From the NCBI RefSeq assembly GCF_000347775.1, contig NZ_APAT01000005.1:270292-334291 (forward strand): a stretch of 64,000 bases of DNA, read 5' to 3'. Position numbers and translations under genes: made by a program. Below, one piece after another: positions 17,991-27,399 of the stretch (its first letter is position 1; every line of letters begins with the position of its first letter). The stretch comes from Marinobacter santoriniensis NKSG1 (GTDB lineage Bacteria > Pseudomonadota > Gammaproteobacteria > Pseudomonadales > Oleiphilaceae). The notes under the pieces were generated by a model that was given only the letters and a program-made list of their open reading frames with translations, had not been told where the DNA came from and ran no database searches.

Positions 17991-18024
17991 AAAAAAGAAA
18001 CCCCGGGAGTAGCCCGGGGTTTCT
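17991..18024 (-). terminator. Rho-independent terminator of the aldo/keto reductase gene
   Basis: A perfect 12-bp stem, AGAAACCCCGGG with CCCGGGGTTTCT, and a five-base loop lie just past the reductase stop at 18043. On the minus strand a run of T follows (A run at 17991-17996 as written). It also insulates the TetR promoter from readthrough. Confidence 0.9.
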
Positions 18025-18042
18025 GTCAGGTGCGGTCAGCGG

Positions 18043-19044
18043 TCAGGCCGCTTTATCTCGAGTGGGCGGCGCCATGAATTCCGGCCCTACCGGATCCTTG
18101 ATGTGCTCGGTCAGGATGTCATCAATGGCCTTCAGCGCTTCCGGATCCAGGGACCAGCCTTCGATCTCGCCCACCGGGTCCAGCTGCTCGGGCCGACGTG
18201 CACCCCACAGCGCGGTGGTCACCCCGGGCCGGTCTATCAGCCAGCGCAGGGCCAGCGCCAGAACGTCCTTCTGGTAGCGATCCCGGGCAAACTCGTCCAG
18301 TGCCTGGACCGCATTCAGATACTGCTGGAAACGCTCGCCCTGGAACTTGGGATCGTTGTTGCGCAGGTCGTCACCCTCGAACTGGCTGTCCTTGCTCATC
18401 TTGCCGGACAGCAGGCCGCGGCAAAGACCGCCGTAGGTGATGGTGGCAATGCCCTGTTCATCGCAGTAGGGCAGCACCTCCTGCTCGATGTCGCGTTCGA
18501 ACAGGTTGTAGGGAGGCTGCAGGCTGTGCAGCGGTGCGAACTTCCGGAATTCGTCCATCTGCTCCGGCGTGAAGTTGCTGACGCCAATCGCCCGGATCTT
18601 GCCGGCTTTCAGCAGGTTTTCCATCGCCTTTGCAGTTTCTTCCATCGGTGTTTGCGGGTCCGGCCAGTGCACCTGATAGATGTCGATGTGGTCGGTCTGC
18701 AGGCGACGCAGGGAATCTTCCACTTCCTTTTCGATCCGCGCGGCGGTGGCTTCGCGCCAGACGTTCTGGTGATCGTCCGACCAGTTCATGGCCACCTTGG
18801 TTGCCAGTGCCACTTTATCGCGGCGGCCGCCGGCGAGTGCCTTGCCCACGATTTCTTCAGAGCGGCCAAAGCCGTAGACCGGTGCGGTGTCCACCAGGCC
18901 GACGCCCTTGTCGATGGCGGCGTGGATGGTGTCGATGGACTGGGATTCGTCGGTGCCGCCCCACATCCATCCGCCGATGGCCCAGGTACCAAGGCCCACC
19001 GGCGTTACCTGAACGTCTGTATTGCCAAAGCGACGGGTATCCAT
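18043..19044 (-). CDS. Aldo/keto reductase
   Basis: The 333-residue product is a typical AKR barrel that reduces aldehydes or ketones with NADPH. MDTRRFGNTDVQVTPVGLGTWAIGG opens it (given in parts: RRFGNTDVQVTPVGLGTW). The catalytic tetrad is recognisable: Asp and Tyr in VDTAPVYGFGRSEE, Lys in VALATKVAM and His in IYQVHWPDP. AIGVSNFTPEQMDEF and the cofactor region near ALRWLIDRPGVTTALWGAR are standard. It is a monocistronic gene with its own strong terminator. No specific substrate can be named. Confidence 0.92.
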   Translation of the reverse strand: MDTRRFGNTDVQVTPVGLGTWAIGGWMWGGTDESQSIDTIHAAIDKGVGLVDTAPVYGFGRSEEIVGKALAGGRRDKVALATKVAMNWSDDHQNVWREATAARIEKEVEDSLRRLQTDHIDIYQVHWPDPQTPMEETAKAMENLLKAGKIRAIGVSNFTPEQMDEFRKFAPLHSLQPPYNLFERDIEQEVLPYCDEQGIATITYGGLCRGLLSGKMSKDSQFEGDDLRNNDPKFQGERFQQYLNAVQALDEFARDRYQKDVLALALRWLIDRPGVTTALWGARRPEQLDPVGEIEGWSLDPEALKAIDDILTEHIKDPVGPEFMAPPTRDKAA

Positions 19045-19165
19045 AAAACCTCCTGCTTTCGCTGTATTTGCTTAACAACCTAACAATACGGCGCCAGGGC
19101 GGGCAACCGATCACCGGGCTCTGTGAACCTTCGGTAACTCCGTAAAAACCGCGATATCCGGCCGG

Positions 19166-20443
19166 TTAATTGCCGGGTGATTCCTGCGGCTCCTGCGAGG
19201 GCTCGGTGTCTTCGTCGTCGGGATCAGGCAGCTGATAATCGTATGCCGCCTGGAGGCCGGTGTCCTCTTCGCCTTCTTCCTCGTCGGCCTGCTCAAGGTA
19301 ACGTGGGTAGAAGGGCGACAGCATGGCCACGAGAATGCCGATGGCACAGAAGGTCGAGAAAGCATCGGCGTAGCCCATGTCGTTCACCAGCATACCGACG
19401 ACCGGCGAGCCAATTGCCTGCCCGAGAGACACTGCCATGAAAGGCAATACCGGGCCGACCGAGAGCCGGCCTGGCAGCAGTCGGATGCCGGTCATCAGGT
19501 AGAGGCCGGTCAGGCTCATGTAGGCCAGGCCGAACACCAGCGCGGAAAAGACCGAGAGCGCCAACTGGCCGGGGCTTGCGGCCAGTAACGACAGGCTGGC
19601 GGCCAGCATCATCAGCATCAGGGCCTGGGTGATCGGGGGATTGTTGCGATCGGCCAGGTCGGCCACGACGGCTCCGCCGAGGCCAGCGACACCCACCGCC
19701 AACCACAGCCAGCCGGTGTTGTCCGGCGACAGGGAACCGAGGGTGACCGCCAGGTCCGGAGCGAAGATCCAGTAGGCCGAGGAGACAAAGCCCATCGCGA
19801 AGGCGAACACCGAGAGCCTGCCGAGGCGCCACCATTGCTGGGCGCTGATCCGGGGTGGTGTGGCAATGCTGGCGGGGGTCACCCTGGATACCGAGGGAAT
19901 GACAAACCAGGTTGCGGCAACGCCAATGGCGGCCAGTACGGCAAAAGATCCGTAGGCAAAGCGCCAGGCGTCAGCCATAAACAGGATCGCCGGTACGGCA
20001 ACCGCCACTCCAATGCTGGTGCCCGCATTCATGGCTGAACTTACGCGCCCATGCACCGAGCGATTCACCAGCGCCTGCATGGCGGCGGTGAGCGCCGGCA
20101 TCATCAGCCCGGTGCAGATGCCGCAGGCGAATACGCCAACGCCCAGCGAGACCGCGCCCGAGGCCTGGCTGATCAGCCCCAGACCCACGGCGCCAAACGC
20201 GCCGGACAGCATCGCCGCGTTACGGGCGCCCAGCCGAATGGCCGCAAGCGGTGCAACGAGCGTAGCCAGGAGGAAACTGATCAGGGGGAGGGCGCCGATG
20301 ATACCGATGACGCCCGGTGTCAGCGCCAGGTCATCGCGGATCGGGGGAACGAACAGGCCAAAGGCGAAACGCGCAAGTCCATAACTGATCGCAATCAGTA
20401 CCGCGCCGAACAACGCAAATTTCGTGCTCGAAATAGACGTCAT
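19166..20443 (-). CDS. MFS transporter, YbfB/YjiJ-like
   Basis: The 425-residue product is a 12-helix MFS permease. It begins FALFGAVLIAISYGLARFAFG, a signature of the YbfB/YjiJ-type group, and continues PPIRDDLALTPGVIGIIGALP. The usual GxLxDRxGxR loop reads APLAAIRLGARNAAM. The last 40 residues are an acidic, Pro-rich tail (EEEGEEDTG, DPDDEDTEPSQEPQ) that is unusual for the family. It lies alone between the reductase and a terminator. Substrate unknown. Confidence 0.85.
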   Translation of the reverse strand: MTSISSTKFALFGAVLIAISYGLARFAFGLFVPPIRDDLALTPGVIGIIGALPLISFLLATLVAPLAAIRLGARNAAMLSGAFGAVGLGLISQASGAVSLGVGVFACGICTGLMMPALTAAMQALVNRSVHGRVSSAMNAGTSIGVAVAVPAILFMADAWRFAYGSFAVLAAIGVAATWFVIPSVSRVTPASIATPPRISAQQWWRLGRLSVFAFAMGFVSSAYWIFAPDLAVTLGSLSPDNTGWLWLAVGVAGLGGAVVADLADRNNPPITQALMLMMLAASLSLLAASPGQLALSVFSALVFGLAYMSLTGLYLMTGIRLLPGRLSVGPVLPFMAVSLGQAIGSPVVGMLVNDMGYADAFSTFCAIGILVAMLSPFYPRYLEQADEEEGEEDTGLQAAYDYQLPDPDDEDTEPSQEPQESPGN

Positions 20444-20558
20444 GCCGCCTCCGCCCGTCCATTGTGGAGGATGTCAGATATTCACAGCCTAGGAGTTCTG
20501 CCGGGCGGATTCAATGAGAGGAATGGATGAGACGGGTTAATGGGGTGTCATGAATAAA

Positions 20559-20586
20559 GAAGGCTACCTGCGGTGAGGTAGCCTTC
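20559..20586 (-). terminator. Rho-independent terminator of the PEP-CTERM gene
   Basis: An 11-bp perfect stem, GAAGGCTACCT with AGGTAGCCTTC, has a six-base loop. On the minus strand it is followed by a T-rich stretch (TTTATTC). It lies about 45 bp past the PEP-CTERM stop codon at 20630. Confidence 0.85.
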
Positions 20587-20629
20587 GTAGGCACTCGGTT
20601 CAAGCGACGGGGTTCAGGTCGCGAACCGT

Positions 20630-21397
20630 TCAGGCTTTCTGTTGGCGACGGGCAAAGCCAAGACCCAGCAGCCCAAGGCCCAGCAGAGATAGCGTGCCAG
20701 GCTCCGGAACCGAGTAGGAGAGCGCTTCCACGTAGCTCATGTGTGGTCCCCATCCGGACGCGGAGATCGCGTAATACTGATAGGACTCAGAAAGCGCGGT
20801 GGTGATGTATTCCAGATCCGTTGGCCGAACCTGATTGTTGAACACGTTGGTGTAGTCTGTTCCGTCAGAACTGAAGAAGATGTTGAACAGCGCGTTCGCC
20901 GGATCGGTCACACTGTTTGTGGTGGAGCCATCGACATGCTCTTTGTGATCGCCGTTAAACCAGACAGTATCCAGTGTTACCGAGTTGTTGAAATCAAAGA
21001 ACAGAACCTCGTCTTTCCCGGGATCATTGCCGAAGTTGGAGGCGAAGCTATCCGAATCTCCGCCGCAGCTGGCGTTTTCAGAACAGACACCGAGACCGCC
21101 ATGATTGGGGCTCAGATCCTGATCAACATTGTATGAGGTGATGGAATCGCGACTGAACGTTCCGTTGTTCAGGTTATCACCCGAGGAACGACCGCCGGAA
21201 ACGGTAAACCCGGTGAATCCGAGTGTGGATCCCCAGCGATCCGGATTTCCGGAATGGGCGGCGGTTGCGGTTTCAACATTGCCGCTTTTGGCGGTTCCAC
21301 CGTTGTTGCCATCGAAAACGATCATTGTCGCGTTCGCTGACATGGCGCCCATGGCGAGCACGGTGCTTAAAGCGAGAACTATCCTGGTCTGTTTCAT
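20630..21397 (-). CDS. PEP-CTERM sorting domain exoprotein
   Basis: The 255-residue product has a signal peptide (about 1-23, ending SANA) and an exported middle region rich in Asn, Gly, Ser and Asp (FDGNNGG, SGGRSSGDNLNNGTF) with a close Cys pair (GVCSENASC). It ends with a canonical PEP-CTERM tail: VPEP at about 230-233, a hydrophobic helix TLSLLGLGLLGLGF and basic ARRQQKA. Exosortase cleaves such tails and the proteins end up in the extracellular matrix or envelope. No exosortase is in this window, so the enzyme must be elsewhere. Regulation is probably by sigma-54 (see 21476). Confidence 0.9.
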   Translation of the reverse strand: MKQTRIVLALSTVLAMGAMSANATMIVFDGNNGGTAKSGNVETATAAHSGNPDRWGSTLGFTGFTVSGGRSSGDNLNNGTFSRDSITSYNVDQDLSPNHGGLGVCSENASCGGDSDSFASNFGNDPGKDEVLFFDFNNSVTLDTVWFNGDHKEHVDGSTTNSVTDPANALFNIFFSSDGTDYTNVFNNQVRPTDLEYITTALSESYQYYAISASGWGPHMSYVEALSYSVPEPGTLSLLGLGLLGLGFARRQQKA

Positions 21398-21475
21398 TGA
21401 GCTCTTCCTTCCAGCTGCATTTTCAGTAAAAACGCTTTCTTATAGGTTGTCTTCGACTTCGGTCATGAGTGCATT

Positions 21476-21491
21476 TGCAAATGTCACGCCA
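21476..21491 (-). promoter_or_regulatory. Sigma-54 type -24/-12 promoter for the PEP-CTERM gene
   Basis: Read on the minus strand the bases are TGGCGTGACATTTGCA, which fits TGGC-N7-TTGC with the invariant GG and GC dinucleotides correctly spaced. It ends about 80 bp before the PEP-CTERM ATG, allowing a leader of roughly 65-70 bases. The 12-bp palindrome CATTTGCAAATG at 21472-21483 overlaps it. Confidence 0.6.
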
Positions 21492-21581
21492 TCGCAAAAA
21501 AAATGAAAATGTCATTCTTTAAATCAGTTGGTTACGGATTAATGTTCTGGGGCTGTAATACTGGCTTTTCGATATGCGTAA

Positions 21582-21599
21582 AAAATATCGACATATTTT
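21582..21599. promoter_or_regulatory. AT-rich inverted repeat upstream of the sigma-54-like promoter
   Basis: AAAATAT and ATATTTT flank CGAC. It lies about 90-120 bp upstream of the -24/-12 element, the usual distance for an enhancer-binding protein site. It is equally near the divergent gene at 21682, so its owner is uncertain. Confidence 0.35.
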
Positions 21600-21681
21600 C
21601 GGGGTTGAAACGCAGCCATGGACGCCAGGCCATCACCGAGTGGTATTGTGAGAGTTGGATCGTCTGAACCGGAGGCTTGTC

Positions 21682-22884
21682 ATGAATCAGGAATCTGCAT
21701 CCAGCCGACAATCCCGTCTGGTGGCGGCACTGGCTGGCGGCTGGGTTGCGGACGCGGCGGCCCTTGGGTTGCACTGGGTTTATGACGGCCAACGCATTCA
21801 GGAGGTTGGCGGTCATTCACCAGAATTCATGCAACCGAGAGAAGAGTATTTCAAAGGGGTATTCGGTTACTTTGCCCACGGAGGAAAGCGCTCCGGCGAT
21901 ATCAGTCACTATGGGGCTGCAACCGGTGTGCTTACCGACAGCCTGCTGGCCAACCGGGGAACCCTGGATATTCGTGACTATCAGCGGCGTTTCCGTACCT
22001 TTTTCGGGCCGGGTGGCCAGTGGCACGGTTACATCGATAACCCGACCCGGATCACCCTGGATAATCTGAACAGGAATGAGCAGAACGCCATCGAACAGGC
22101 GCTGGCAAGCACAGCTGTAAACCTGACCGACAGGCAGAAACGGATTCTCGTGCAGAAGGTGCTCCCCTACACCCGCTACCTGAGTGGAGATGAGCTGGAG
22201 GTACCGGTGCGACAAGCGGTCAACCTCACCTATCAGGACGAGGCGATACAGGACGCGGGTGTCCACATCGCGCAAACGATCGACCGGCAGCTCACTCCGC
22301 TAAGTGGTGCCGATGATACGCAATTGCCCGCAATCACCAAGTTGCCGCCTCTGGTCGCCTGCTTCTGCGGCCAGCATGACCTTATGGCGATGACTGAAGC
22401 GGCGGTCCGGGTCACCAATCACAGTGACGAAGCCGTCGCCTGGGCTCGCTGTTCGGCCCGTCTGCTCGACCACCTTTTCCGGGGCGAGCCATTGTCGTCG
22501 GCGCTTGAGGCCGCCATCGCCGAAGCACCGGATCCCGACGCGCTCACAAAGGCCCGGGCGGCAAGTTCTCTGGATGGCCCTGGCGCCGGGGACAGCCATG
22601 GACGCACCTGCTACCTGCACGAGGCCATGCCCGTCATCTTCCACATACTGTCCCATGCCAGAAGCTTCACGGAAGCCGTTCGTGCCAACATCCGGTGCGG
22701 CGGAGATTCGTGTGGAAGAGCCTGGATCATCGGGCCGGCCATGGCGGCCGTGTATGGCGTAGGCGGAGCTCAGGGTATTCCTCTGAGCTGGCTGGCCGGG
22801 GTTACCGATGGCGATGCCATCTTTTCGGACCTGGAGAAGCTGGTGCCGATGGGGTCGTCGCTCCAAAACGATGTGGATGATTGA
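21682..22884 (+). CDS. ADP-ribosylglycohydrolase-fold protein lacking canonical metal motifs
   Basis: A 400-residue product from the ATG at 21682, preceded by GGAGG with six-base spacing. The N-terminus ALAGGWVADAAALGLHWVYD matches the G.L.GDALG.P.E opening of the DraG/ARH family, and HYGAATGVLTDSLLA and IRCGGDSCGRAWIIGPAMAA fall where the family has TDDT and GGDTDT. Those Asp clusters hold the two Mg ions that remove ADP-ribose. Here most are replaced, with one Asp left in GGDSCGR. The protein may bind rather than hydrolyse, or use another chemistry. No NAD-related gene is adjacent. Confidence 0.7.
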   Translation: MNQESASSRQSRLVAALAGGWVADAAALGLHWVYDGQRIQEVGGHSPEFMQPREEYFKGVFGYFAHGGKRSGDISHYGAATGVLTDSLLANRGTLDIRDYQRRFRTFFGPGGQWHGYIDNPTRITLDNLNRNEQNAIEQALASTAVNLTDRQKRILVQKVLPYTRYLSGDELEVPVRQAVNLTYQDEAIQDAGVHIAQTIDRQLTPLSGADDTQLPAITKLPPLVACFCGQHDLMAMTEAAVRVTNHSDEAVAWARCSARLLDHLFRGEPLSSALEAAIAEAPDPDALTKARAASSLDGPGAGDSHGRTCYLHEAMPVIFHILSHARSFTEAVRANIRCGGDSCGRAWIIGPAMAAVYGVGGAQGIPLSWLAGVTDGDAIFSDLEKLVPMGSSLQNDVDD

Positions 22885-22961
22885 CGAATGTCGAAAAGGG
22901 CGTAGCCTGAGAGGCCAACACCGAGTAGATCAACTCAACTCCAACCCTGGGAAGTACCTGT

Positions 22962-23207
22962 ATGCCTCTGGAAAAGCACGATCTGATTCACGAAATGCCG
23001 GAATCCAAAGACGCGATCCATGCCCTGAAAACCGGCAACCATCATTTTGCAAAGCTGTTTGATGAGTACCATGAGGTGGATCACTCCGTTCACCGCATCG
23101 AAACGGGTGCAGAGAACGCCGGTGACGAAGACCTGGAAAACCTCAAGAAGCAGCGCCTCCATCTCAAGGATCAGCTGTCTGCCATGATTCGCGAGTACGA
23201 GTCTTAA
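22962..23207 (+). CDS. YdcH / DUF465 family small protein
   Basis: The 81-residue product begins MPLEKHDLIHEMPESKD and has HFAKLFDEYHEVDHSVHRIE and LENLKKQRLHLKDQLSAMI, the two-helix coiled-coil pattern of DUF465 (YdcH) proteins. These are widespread in proteobacteria with no settled function. It is about 75 bp downstream of the ADP-ribosylglycohydrolase-like gene and may share its transcript. Confidence 0.85.
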   Translation: MPLEKHDLIHEMPESKDAIHALKTGNHHFAKLFDEYHEVDHSVHRIETGAENAGDEDLENLKKQRLHLKDQLSAMIREYES

Positions 23208-23271
23208 GCACCGGGATCTTCAGCCTGACTGAAATCTCAAGGGACATGGACGAGTATTGAAGCCTGATGAC

Positions 23272-24849
23272 TCAGAGGGCTTTTATCTGGTCTCGTCCGT
23301 TTTCTTTAGCCTGCAGAAGCGCCGCGTCGGCTCGCCTCAATGCCTGACGAGGGGATTCATTGTGTCCGACCTCAGCAACTCCCAGGCTAATCGTTATGCG
23401 TCCGATGACAGGGTGCGAGAGATCTCGCACCCGCATTCTCAGTTCGTTGGCAAGGCGAAGTGCGCCTTCGAGCGACGTTTGTGGCAGTAACACCACGAAC
23501 TCCTCTCCGCCCCAACGAGACAGGCGGTCGGATTGTCGCAGACGCAAGGACAACTCTTCGGATATCAATCGCAACGCATCATCGCCTGCGTCATGGCCAT
23601 GAAGGTCATTGACCTGTTTGAAATGGTCGATATCGACTATCACCAATGAATAGGGCTGGTTGTAACGGATGGCTTCTTCGTGCGTTTCTTGTAGCGTTTG
23701 TTCGAAGCGACGACGATTCCATAAACCCGTAAGTGGATCCAGGTGGGCCTCGCTCTCGAGCCTTTTCAGGTTGTTCTTCTGGTCTGTGACATCCCAGTAC
23801 TGCCAAAGATGGCCGAGATTGGCTTTCCCATAGAAGACAGGCACATAGGTACGCTCAAAGATGCGGCCATCTACCATCTGAAGTTCTGATGTAATGGCTT
23901 CTCGCTCTTCAATAGCGCGATCAATCCCCGCGATAAACGCGCCAGGTTCCTGAAACAAATCCTTGCTCTGTTCGGCGGCTTCGGCGCAATCAGCACCTTC
24001 AAGTGCCTCAGGTGGAGCATCGATGTTGAATAAGTCGCAAAAGCTCTGGTTGGCAAGGAGCAATCGGCGTTTCTCATCTTCTACCAATATGCCGCCCCGC
24101 AGATTTCTGATGAGCGCAGCGAGCCGCTCGCGAGCGTTCCTGGAGTTAAAGTCACTCTCCACGCGGGCAGTGATGTCGGTTTCGCTCACCATGATGACGC
24201 GGTCTCCAGTGACCGGATCTATCATGTGCTGTAAATAAATTCGGTGCCAACGTTCGCCAAGCGTTGTACGCACGGGAGCTTCCAGCATGCAGCTCTCGTC
24301 TTTGCCGGCTGCCCAGAGGTGTATCTTTTCGATGTCGCTATTACGAATAAAGCGCTCAGCCAAACGGGCACTATTGGAACACTTTGCTCGCGCGGAAGGA
24401 TTTTGAGTCAGAAGATGGCCTTGCCTATCAAAGATCGAGATGAGTGTTGGCACATGGCGTAATGCTTCCTGGGCACGCAGGGCTGAAGTGTCCTGTTCTT
24501 CGACCAGTTGGGCTTCAACCAACATTCCGAGGCTTTCTTCAAGTTGATAACCGGAACATAGGCAACGTACGGTTTTGGGGCGTCCATTCGGGTAAAACGT
24601 CCACGTCTCTACGACTGTTTCTCCCTGCTCAAACCGCTTCAAGTATTCATGCAGGCGACTTTGCGCAGATTTCGAAATCTCGGCTCGGAAATCCCTGCTA
24701 CAAAGTGTGTTGAGATCATCAACACCCCAAAAAGCCATTCCAGCAGAGTTGGCCCAAACCATAGCCAGACGCTCTATGTCGAAAATCCATAGAGGCGTTT
24801 GAAGCCGATCGGCGACCAGGGTGTTGGGATCTAGCGACGACACACGCAA
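23272..24849 (-). CDS. PAS-domain diguanylate cyclase
   Basis: A 525-residue soluble c-di-GMP synthase with no membrane segment. Three PAS-like regions can be read: about 15-100 (TPLWIFDIERLAMVWANSAGMAFWG), about 130-215 (TLISIFDRQGHLLTQNPSA) and about 235-345 (NLRGGILVEDEKRRLLLANQSF). The GGDEF domain begins at DPLTGLWNRRRFEQ and has GGEEF at 447-451, with an RQSD inhibitory site five residues upstream. Both sites look functional. The signal sensed is unknown. The gene stands alone, convergent with the YdcH gene. Confidence 0.92.
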   Translation of the reverse strand: MRVSSLDPNTLVADRLQTPLWIFDIERLAMVWANSAGMAFWGVDDLNTLCSRDFRAEISKSAQSRLHEYLKRFEQGETVVETWTFYPNGRPKTVRCLCSGYQLEESLGMLVEAQLVEEQDTSALRAQEALRHVPTLISIFDRQGHLLTQNPSARAKCSNSARLAERFIRNSDIEKIHLWAAGKDESCMLEAPVRTTLGERWHRIYLQHMIDPVTGDRVIMVSETDITARVESDFNSRNARERLAALIRNLRGGILVEDEKRRLLLANQSFCDLFNIDAPPEALEGADCAEAAEQSKDLFQEPGAFIAGIDRAIEEREAITSELQMVDGRIFERTYVPVFYGKANLGHLWQYWDVTDQKNNLKRLESEAHLDPLTGLWNRRRFEQTLQETHEEAIRYNQPYSLVIVDIDHFKQVNDLHGHDAGDDALRLISEELSLRLRQSDRLSRWGGEEFVVLLPQTSLEGALRLANELRMRVRDLSHPVIGRITISLGVAEVGHNESPRQALRRADAALLQAKENGRDQIKAL

Positions 24850-25025
24850 AACCTATCTCCAGTGTTCCGATTTCACTCCAGGGCGCATTCTTTCCCGACG
24901 GCTTCTCGCAGTTTTGCGCATTCGAATCACCGTCACAACGCTCATTTGTTAAACCTACTTAAAATATGTAACTTTTCAATGCGAAGCGTTGAGCAGCCTG
25001 ATAGCCAGTTCTCATTACAACGAAA

Positions 25026-25050
25026 AACCCCCGACCAAAGGCCGGGGGTT
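25026..25050 (-). terminator. Terminator of the liu operon
   Basis: AACCCCCGACC and GGCCGGGGGTT form an 11-bp stem with one A-C mismatch and a three-base loop. On the minus strand T residues follow. It lies about 30 bp past the stop of the last gene (25083) of the liu operon. Confidence 0.85.
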
Positions 25051-25082
25051 GAAGGTGGGAAAAGCCATGAAGCTGTCGCTGG

Positions 25083-26768
25083 TTACTTCAGCCCCATTTC
25101 CTCGATCGAGATCTCCCGCATCTTGAACTTCTGGATCTTCCCGGTGACGGTCATCGGGAATTCGTCCACGAACTTGTAGTTGCGGGGGATCTTGAAGTGG
25201 GCAATCTGGCCCTTGCAGAATTCCTGCAGGTCGTCGCCGGTGACCGGCTCTGCGTCCGGGCGGAGTTTTACCCAGGCGATCAGCTCTTCACCGTATTTCT
25301 CGTCCGGAATACCGGTGACCTGCACCTCTTCGATGGACGGATGGGTGTAGAGGAACTCTTCGATCTCTTTCGGGTAGATGTTCTCGCCGCCGCGAATCAC
25401 CATGTCCTTGATGCGGCCGACAATCTGGACGTAGCCCTCGTCGTCCATGGTGGCCAGGTCGCCGGTGTGCATCCAGCCGGCGCTGTCGATGGCCTCGCGG
25501 GTTTTCTCCTCGTTGTTCCAGTACTTCAGCATCACGCTGTAGCCACGGGTGCACAGCTCGCCGATCTCGCCACGGGGGACGACATTGCCGGTGCCCGGAT
25601 CGACGATCTTGGTCTCCAGGTGCGGCTGGGTGCGGCCCACGGTGGTGACTTGCTTCTCGAACGGGTCGAGGGAGCTGGTCTGGGTGGAGACCGGGCTGGT
25701 TTCGGTCATGCCGTAGGCGATCTGAACCTCTTTCATGTTCATCTTGCCATTGACCTTCTTCATCACCTCCGCCGGGCAGATGGAGCCGGCCATGATGCCG
25801 GTGCGCAGGGTGGAGAGGTCGTAGCTTTCGAACTCGGGATCGGCCAGTTCGGCGATGAACATGGTCGGCACACCATACAGGGCGGTGGCTTTCTCCTGAT
25901 GGACCGCCTTCAGGACGGACTTGGGTTCGAAGCCTTCGTCGGCGTAGATCATGGTGGAACCGTGGGTGATACAGCCCAGGTTACCCATCACCATGCCGAA
26001 GCAGTGGTACAGAGGTACCGGGATCACCAGGCGGTCTTTCTCGGTCAGGCGCTGGCTTTCGCCCACGAAATACCCGTTATTCAGGATATTGTGGTGGGTA
26101 AGGGTGGCACCTTTCGGGTTGCCGGTGGTGCCGGAGGTGAACTGGATGTTGATCGGGTCGTCGAACTGCAGTTCGTCCTGGCGCTTGATCAGGTCCTGTT
26201 CGGAGACATCGCCCGAGAAGCCGACGAATTCGTCCCAGGTCCACATGCCGTCGTGGCGGTTTTTGTCCACGTTGATCACGGCCCGAAGCTCCGGTACCCG
26301 GTGGGCCTTGAGTTGGCCCGGGGCGCTGCGGTTAAGTTCCGGGGCCAGCTCGTACAGCATCTCCCGGTAGTTGGAGGCCTTGAAGCTGTCGGCGGTGACA
26401 ATCACGCTGATGCCAGCGAGGTTCATGGCGTATTCCAGCTCATGCACGCCGTAGGCCGGGTTGATGTTCACCAGGATGGCGCCGACCTTGGCGGTGGCAA
26501 ACTGGGTGACGGTCCACTCGTAACGGTTGGGTGACCAGATGCCGACCCGGTCGCCGCGTTTGACGCCAATGGCCAGGAACGCGCGGGCGGCCTCGTCGAC
26601 CTTTTCCACGAATTCTTTGTAGGTCCAGCGGATGTCCTGGTGCAGGCAGACCAGGGCTTCGGTGTCGGGGAACTGCTCGGCCGTGCGGTCCAGCATTTCA
26701 CCGATGGTCATGCCCAGCAGGGGTACCTCGGCGGTTCCGCTGGTATAGCTTGGGAGAGTCTTGCTCAT
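25083..26768 (-). CDS. AMP-forming acyl-CoA synthetase, last gene of the liu operon
   Basis: The 561-residue product has all ANL-enzyme motifs: [16 protein letters not shown] (AMP-binding P-loop), [31 protein letters not shown], the hinge [16 protein letters not shown] and the C-terminal Lys in [13 protein letters not shown]. It activates a carboxylic acid to its acyl-CoA through an acyl-adenylate. Its place in the liu operon suggests a branched or short/medium acid such as isovalerate or acetoacetate, but the pocket cannot be read reliably. It starts 52 bp after the CMD-like gene and is followed by the operon terminator. Confidence 0.9.
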   Translation of the reverse strand: MSKTLPSYTSGTAEVPLLGMTIGEMLDRTAEQFPDTEALVCLHQDIRWTYKEFVEKVDEAARAFLAIGVKRGDRVGIWSPNRYEWTVTQFATAKVGAILVNINPAYGVHELEYAMNLAGISVIVTADSFKASNYREMLYELAPELNRSAPGQLKAHRVPELRAVINVDKNRHDGMWTWDEFVGFSGDVSEQDLIKRQDELQFDDPINIQFTSGTTGNPKGATLTHHNILNNGYFVGESQRLTEKDRLVIPVPLYHCFGMVMGNLGCITHGSTMIYADEGFEPKSVLKAVHQEKATALYGVPTMFIAELADPEFESYDLSTLRTGIMAGSICPAEVMKKVNGKMNMKEVQIAYGMTETSPVSTQTSSLDPFEKQVTTVGRTQPHLETKIVDPGTGNVVPRGEIGELCTRGYSVMLKYWNNEEKTREAIDSAGWMHTGDLATMDDEGYVQIVGRIKDMVIRGGENIYPKEIEEFLYTHPSIEEVQVTGIPDEKYGEELIAWVKLRPDAEPVTGDDLQEFCKGQIAHFKIPRNYKFVDEFPMTVTGKIQKFKMREISIEEMGLK

Positions 26769-26820
26769 TGTCTCTGCCTCCGTTGTTGTTGTAGTCGAGG
26801 GCTGGCAAGTCTGCGGCTTG

Positions 26821-27399
26821 CTAGCGACTCTGGCTGTGATACTCGGGGTTGGGTTGCATATCGCTGGCGATGGCCACGCGATTGGACATGTTGTAGAAAC
26901 CGACCAGGTTGCTCACGTCCCAGATGGCGCGATCGCTCAGGCCTGCATCGCGGAGGGCCTGAATGTCCTGTTCGGTGACGGTCGCCGGTGAACGGGTGAG
27001 GTGGGATGCGAAATCCAGCATCGCCCGCTGGCGTTTGTCCAGGTTGGCGGTGCGGTAGTTCATCACCATGTGCTCGCCCAGCGCCGGGTCGCCGCTCAGT
27101 ACCCGCACGGCGGCGCCGTGGGCCACCAGGCAGTAGAAGCACTTGTTCTCGGAGGAGACCACCACGGCGATCATTTCCCTCTCCAGCTTGGAGAGTTCAC
27201 CTTCGCCGAGCATGAGCTCGTTGTAGAGGCGGGTGAAGCCGTCAAGCTGTTTGAGGTTCTGGCTGTAGGCAGTCAGTACGTTCGGGATCATGCCGAGTTT
27301 TTCCTGGCAGATTTCGAAGTACTTGCGGGTGTCTTCCGGAAGATCGCTGATCTCGGGGATCGGCAGGTCCAGGGCGACGACGTTTTTGTTATGGTTCAT
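26821..27399 (-). CDS. Carboxymuconolactone decarboxylase / peroxidase-related (AhpD-like) protein
   Basis: The 192-residue product has the CMD core [27 protein letters not shown], with CxxC and a His three residues on (CFYC..H), as in AhpD-type alkylhydroperoxidase proteins. [19 protein letters not shown] and [15 protein letters not shown] are typical of the peroxidase-related enzyme group. The chosen ATG overlaps the liuE stop as ATGA. An ATG six bases earlier has a poor ribosome spacing. Sitting inside the liu operon, it may protect CoA thiols or reduce peroxides formed by the acyl-CoA dehydrogenase, which is inference. Confidence 0.82.
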   Translation of the reverse strand: MNHNKNVVALDLPIPEISDLPEDTRKYFEICQEKLGMIPNVLTAYSQNLKQLDGFTRLYNELMLGEGELSKLEREMIAVVVSSENKCFYCLVAHGAAVRVLSGDPALGEHMVMNYRTANLDKRQRAMLDFASHLTRSPATVTEQDIQALRDAGLSDRAIWDVSNLVGFYNMSNRVAIASDMQPNPEYHSQSR

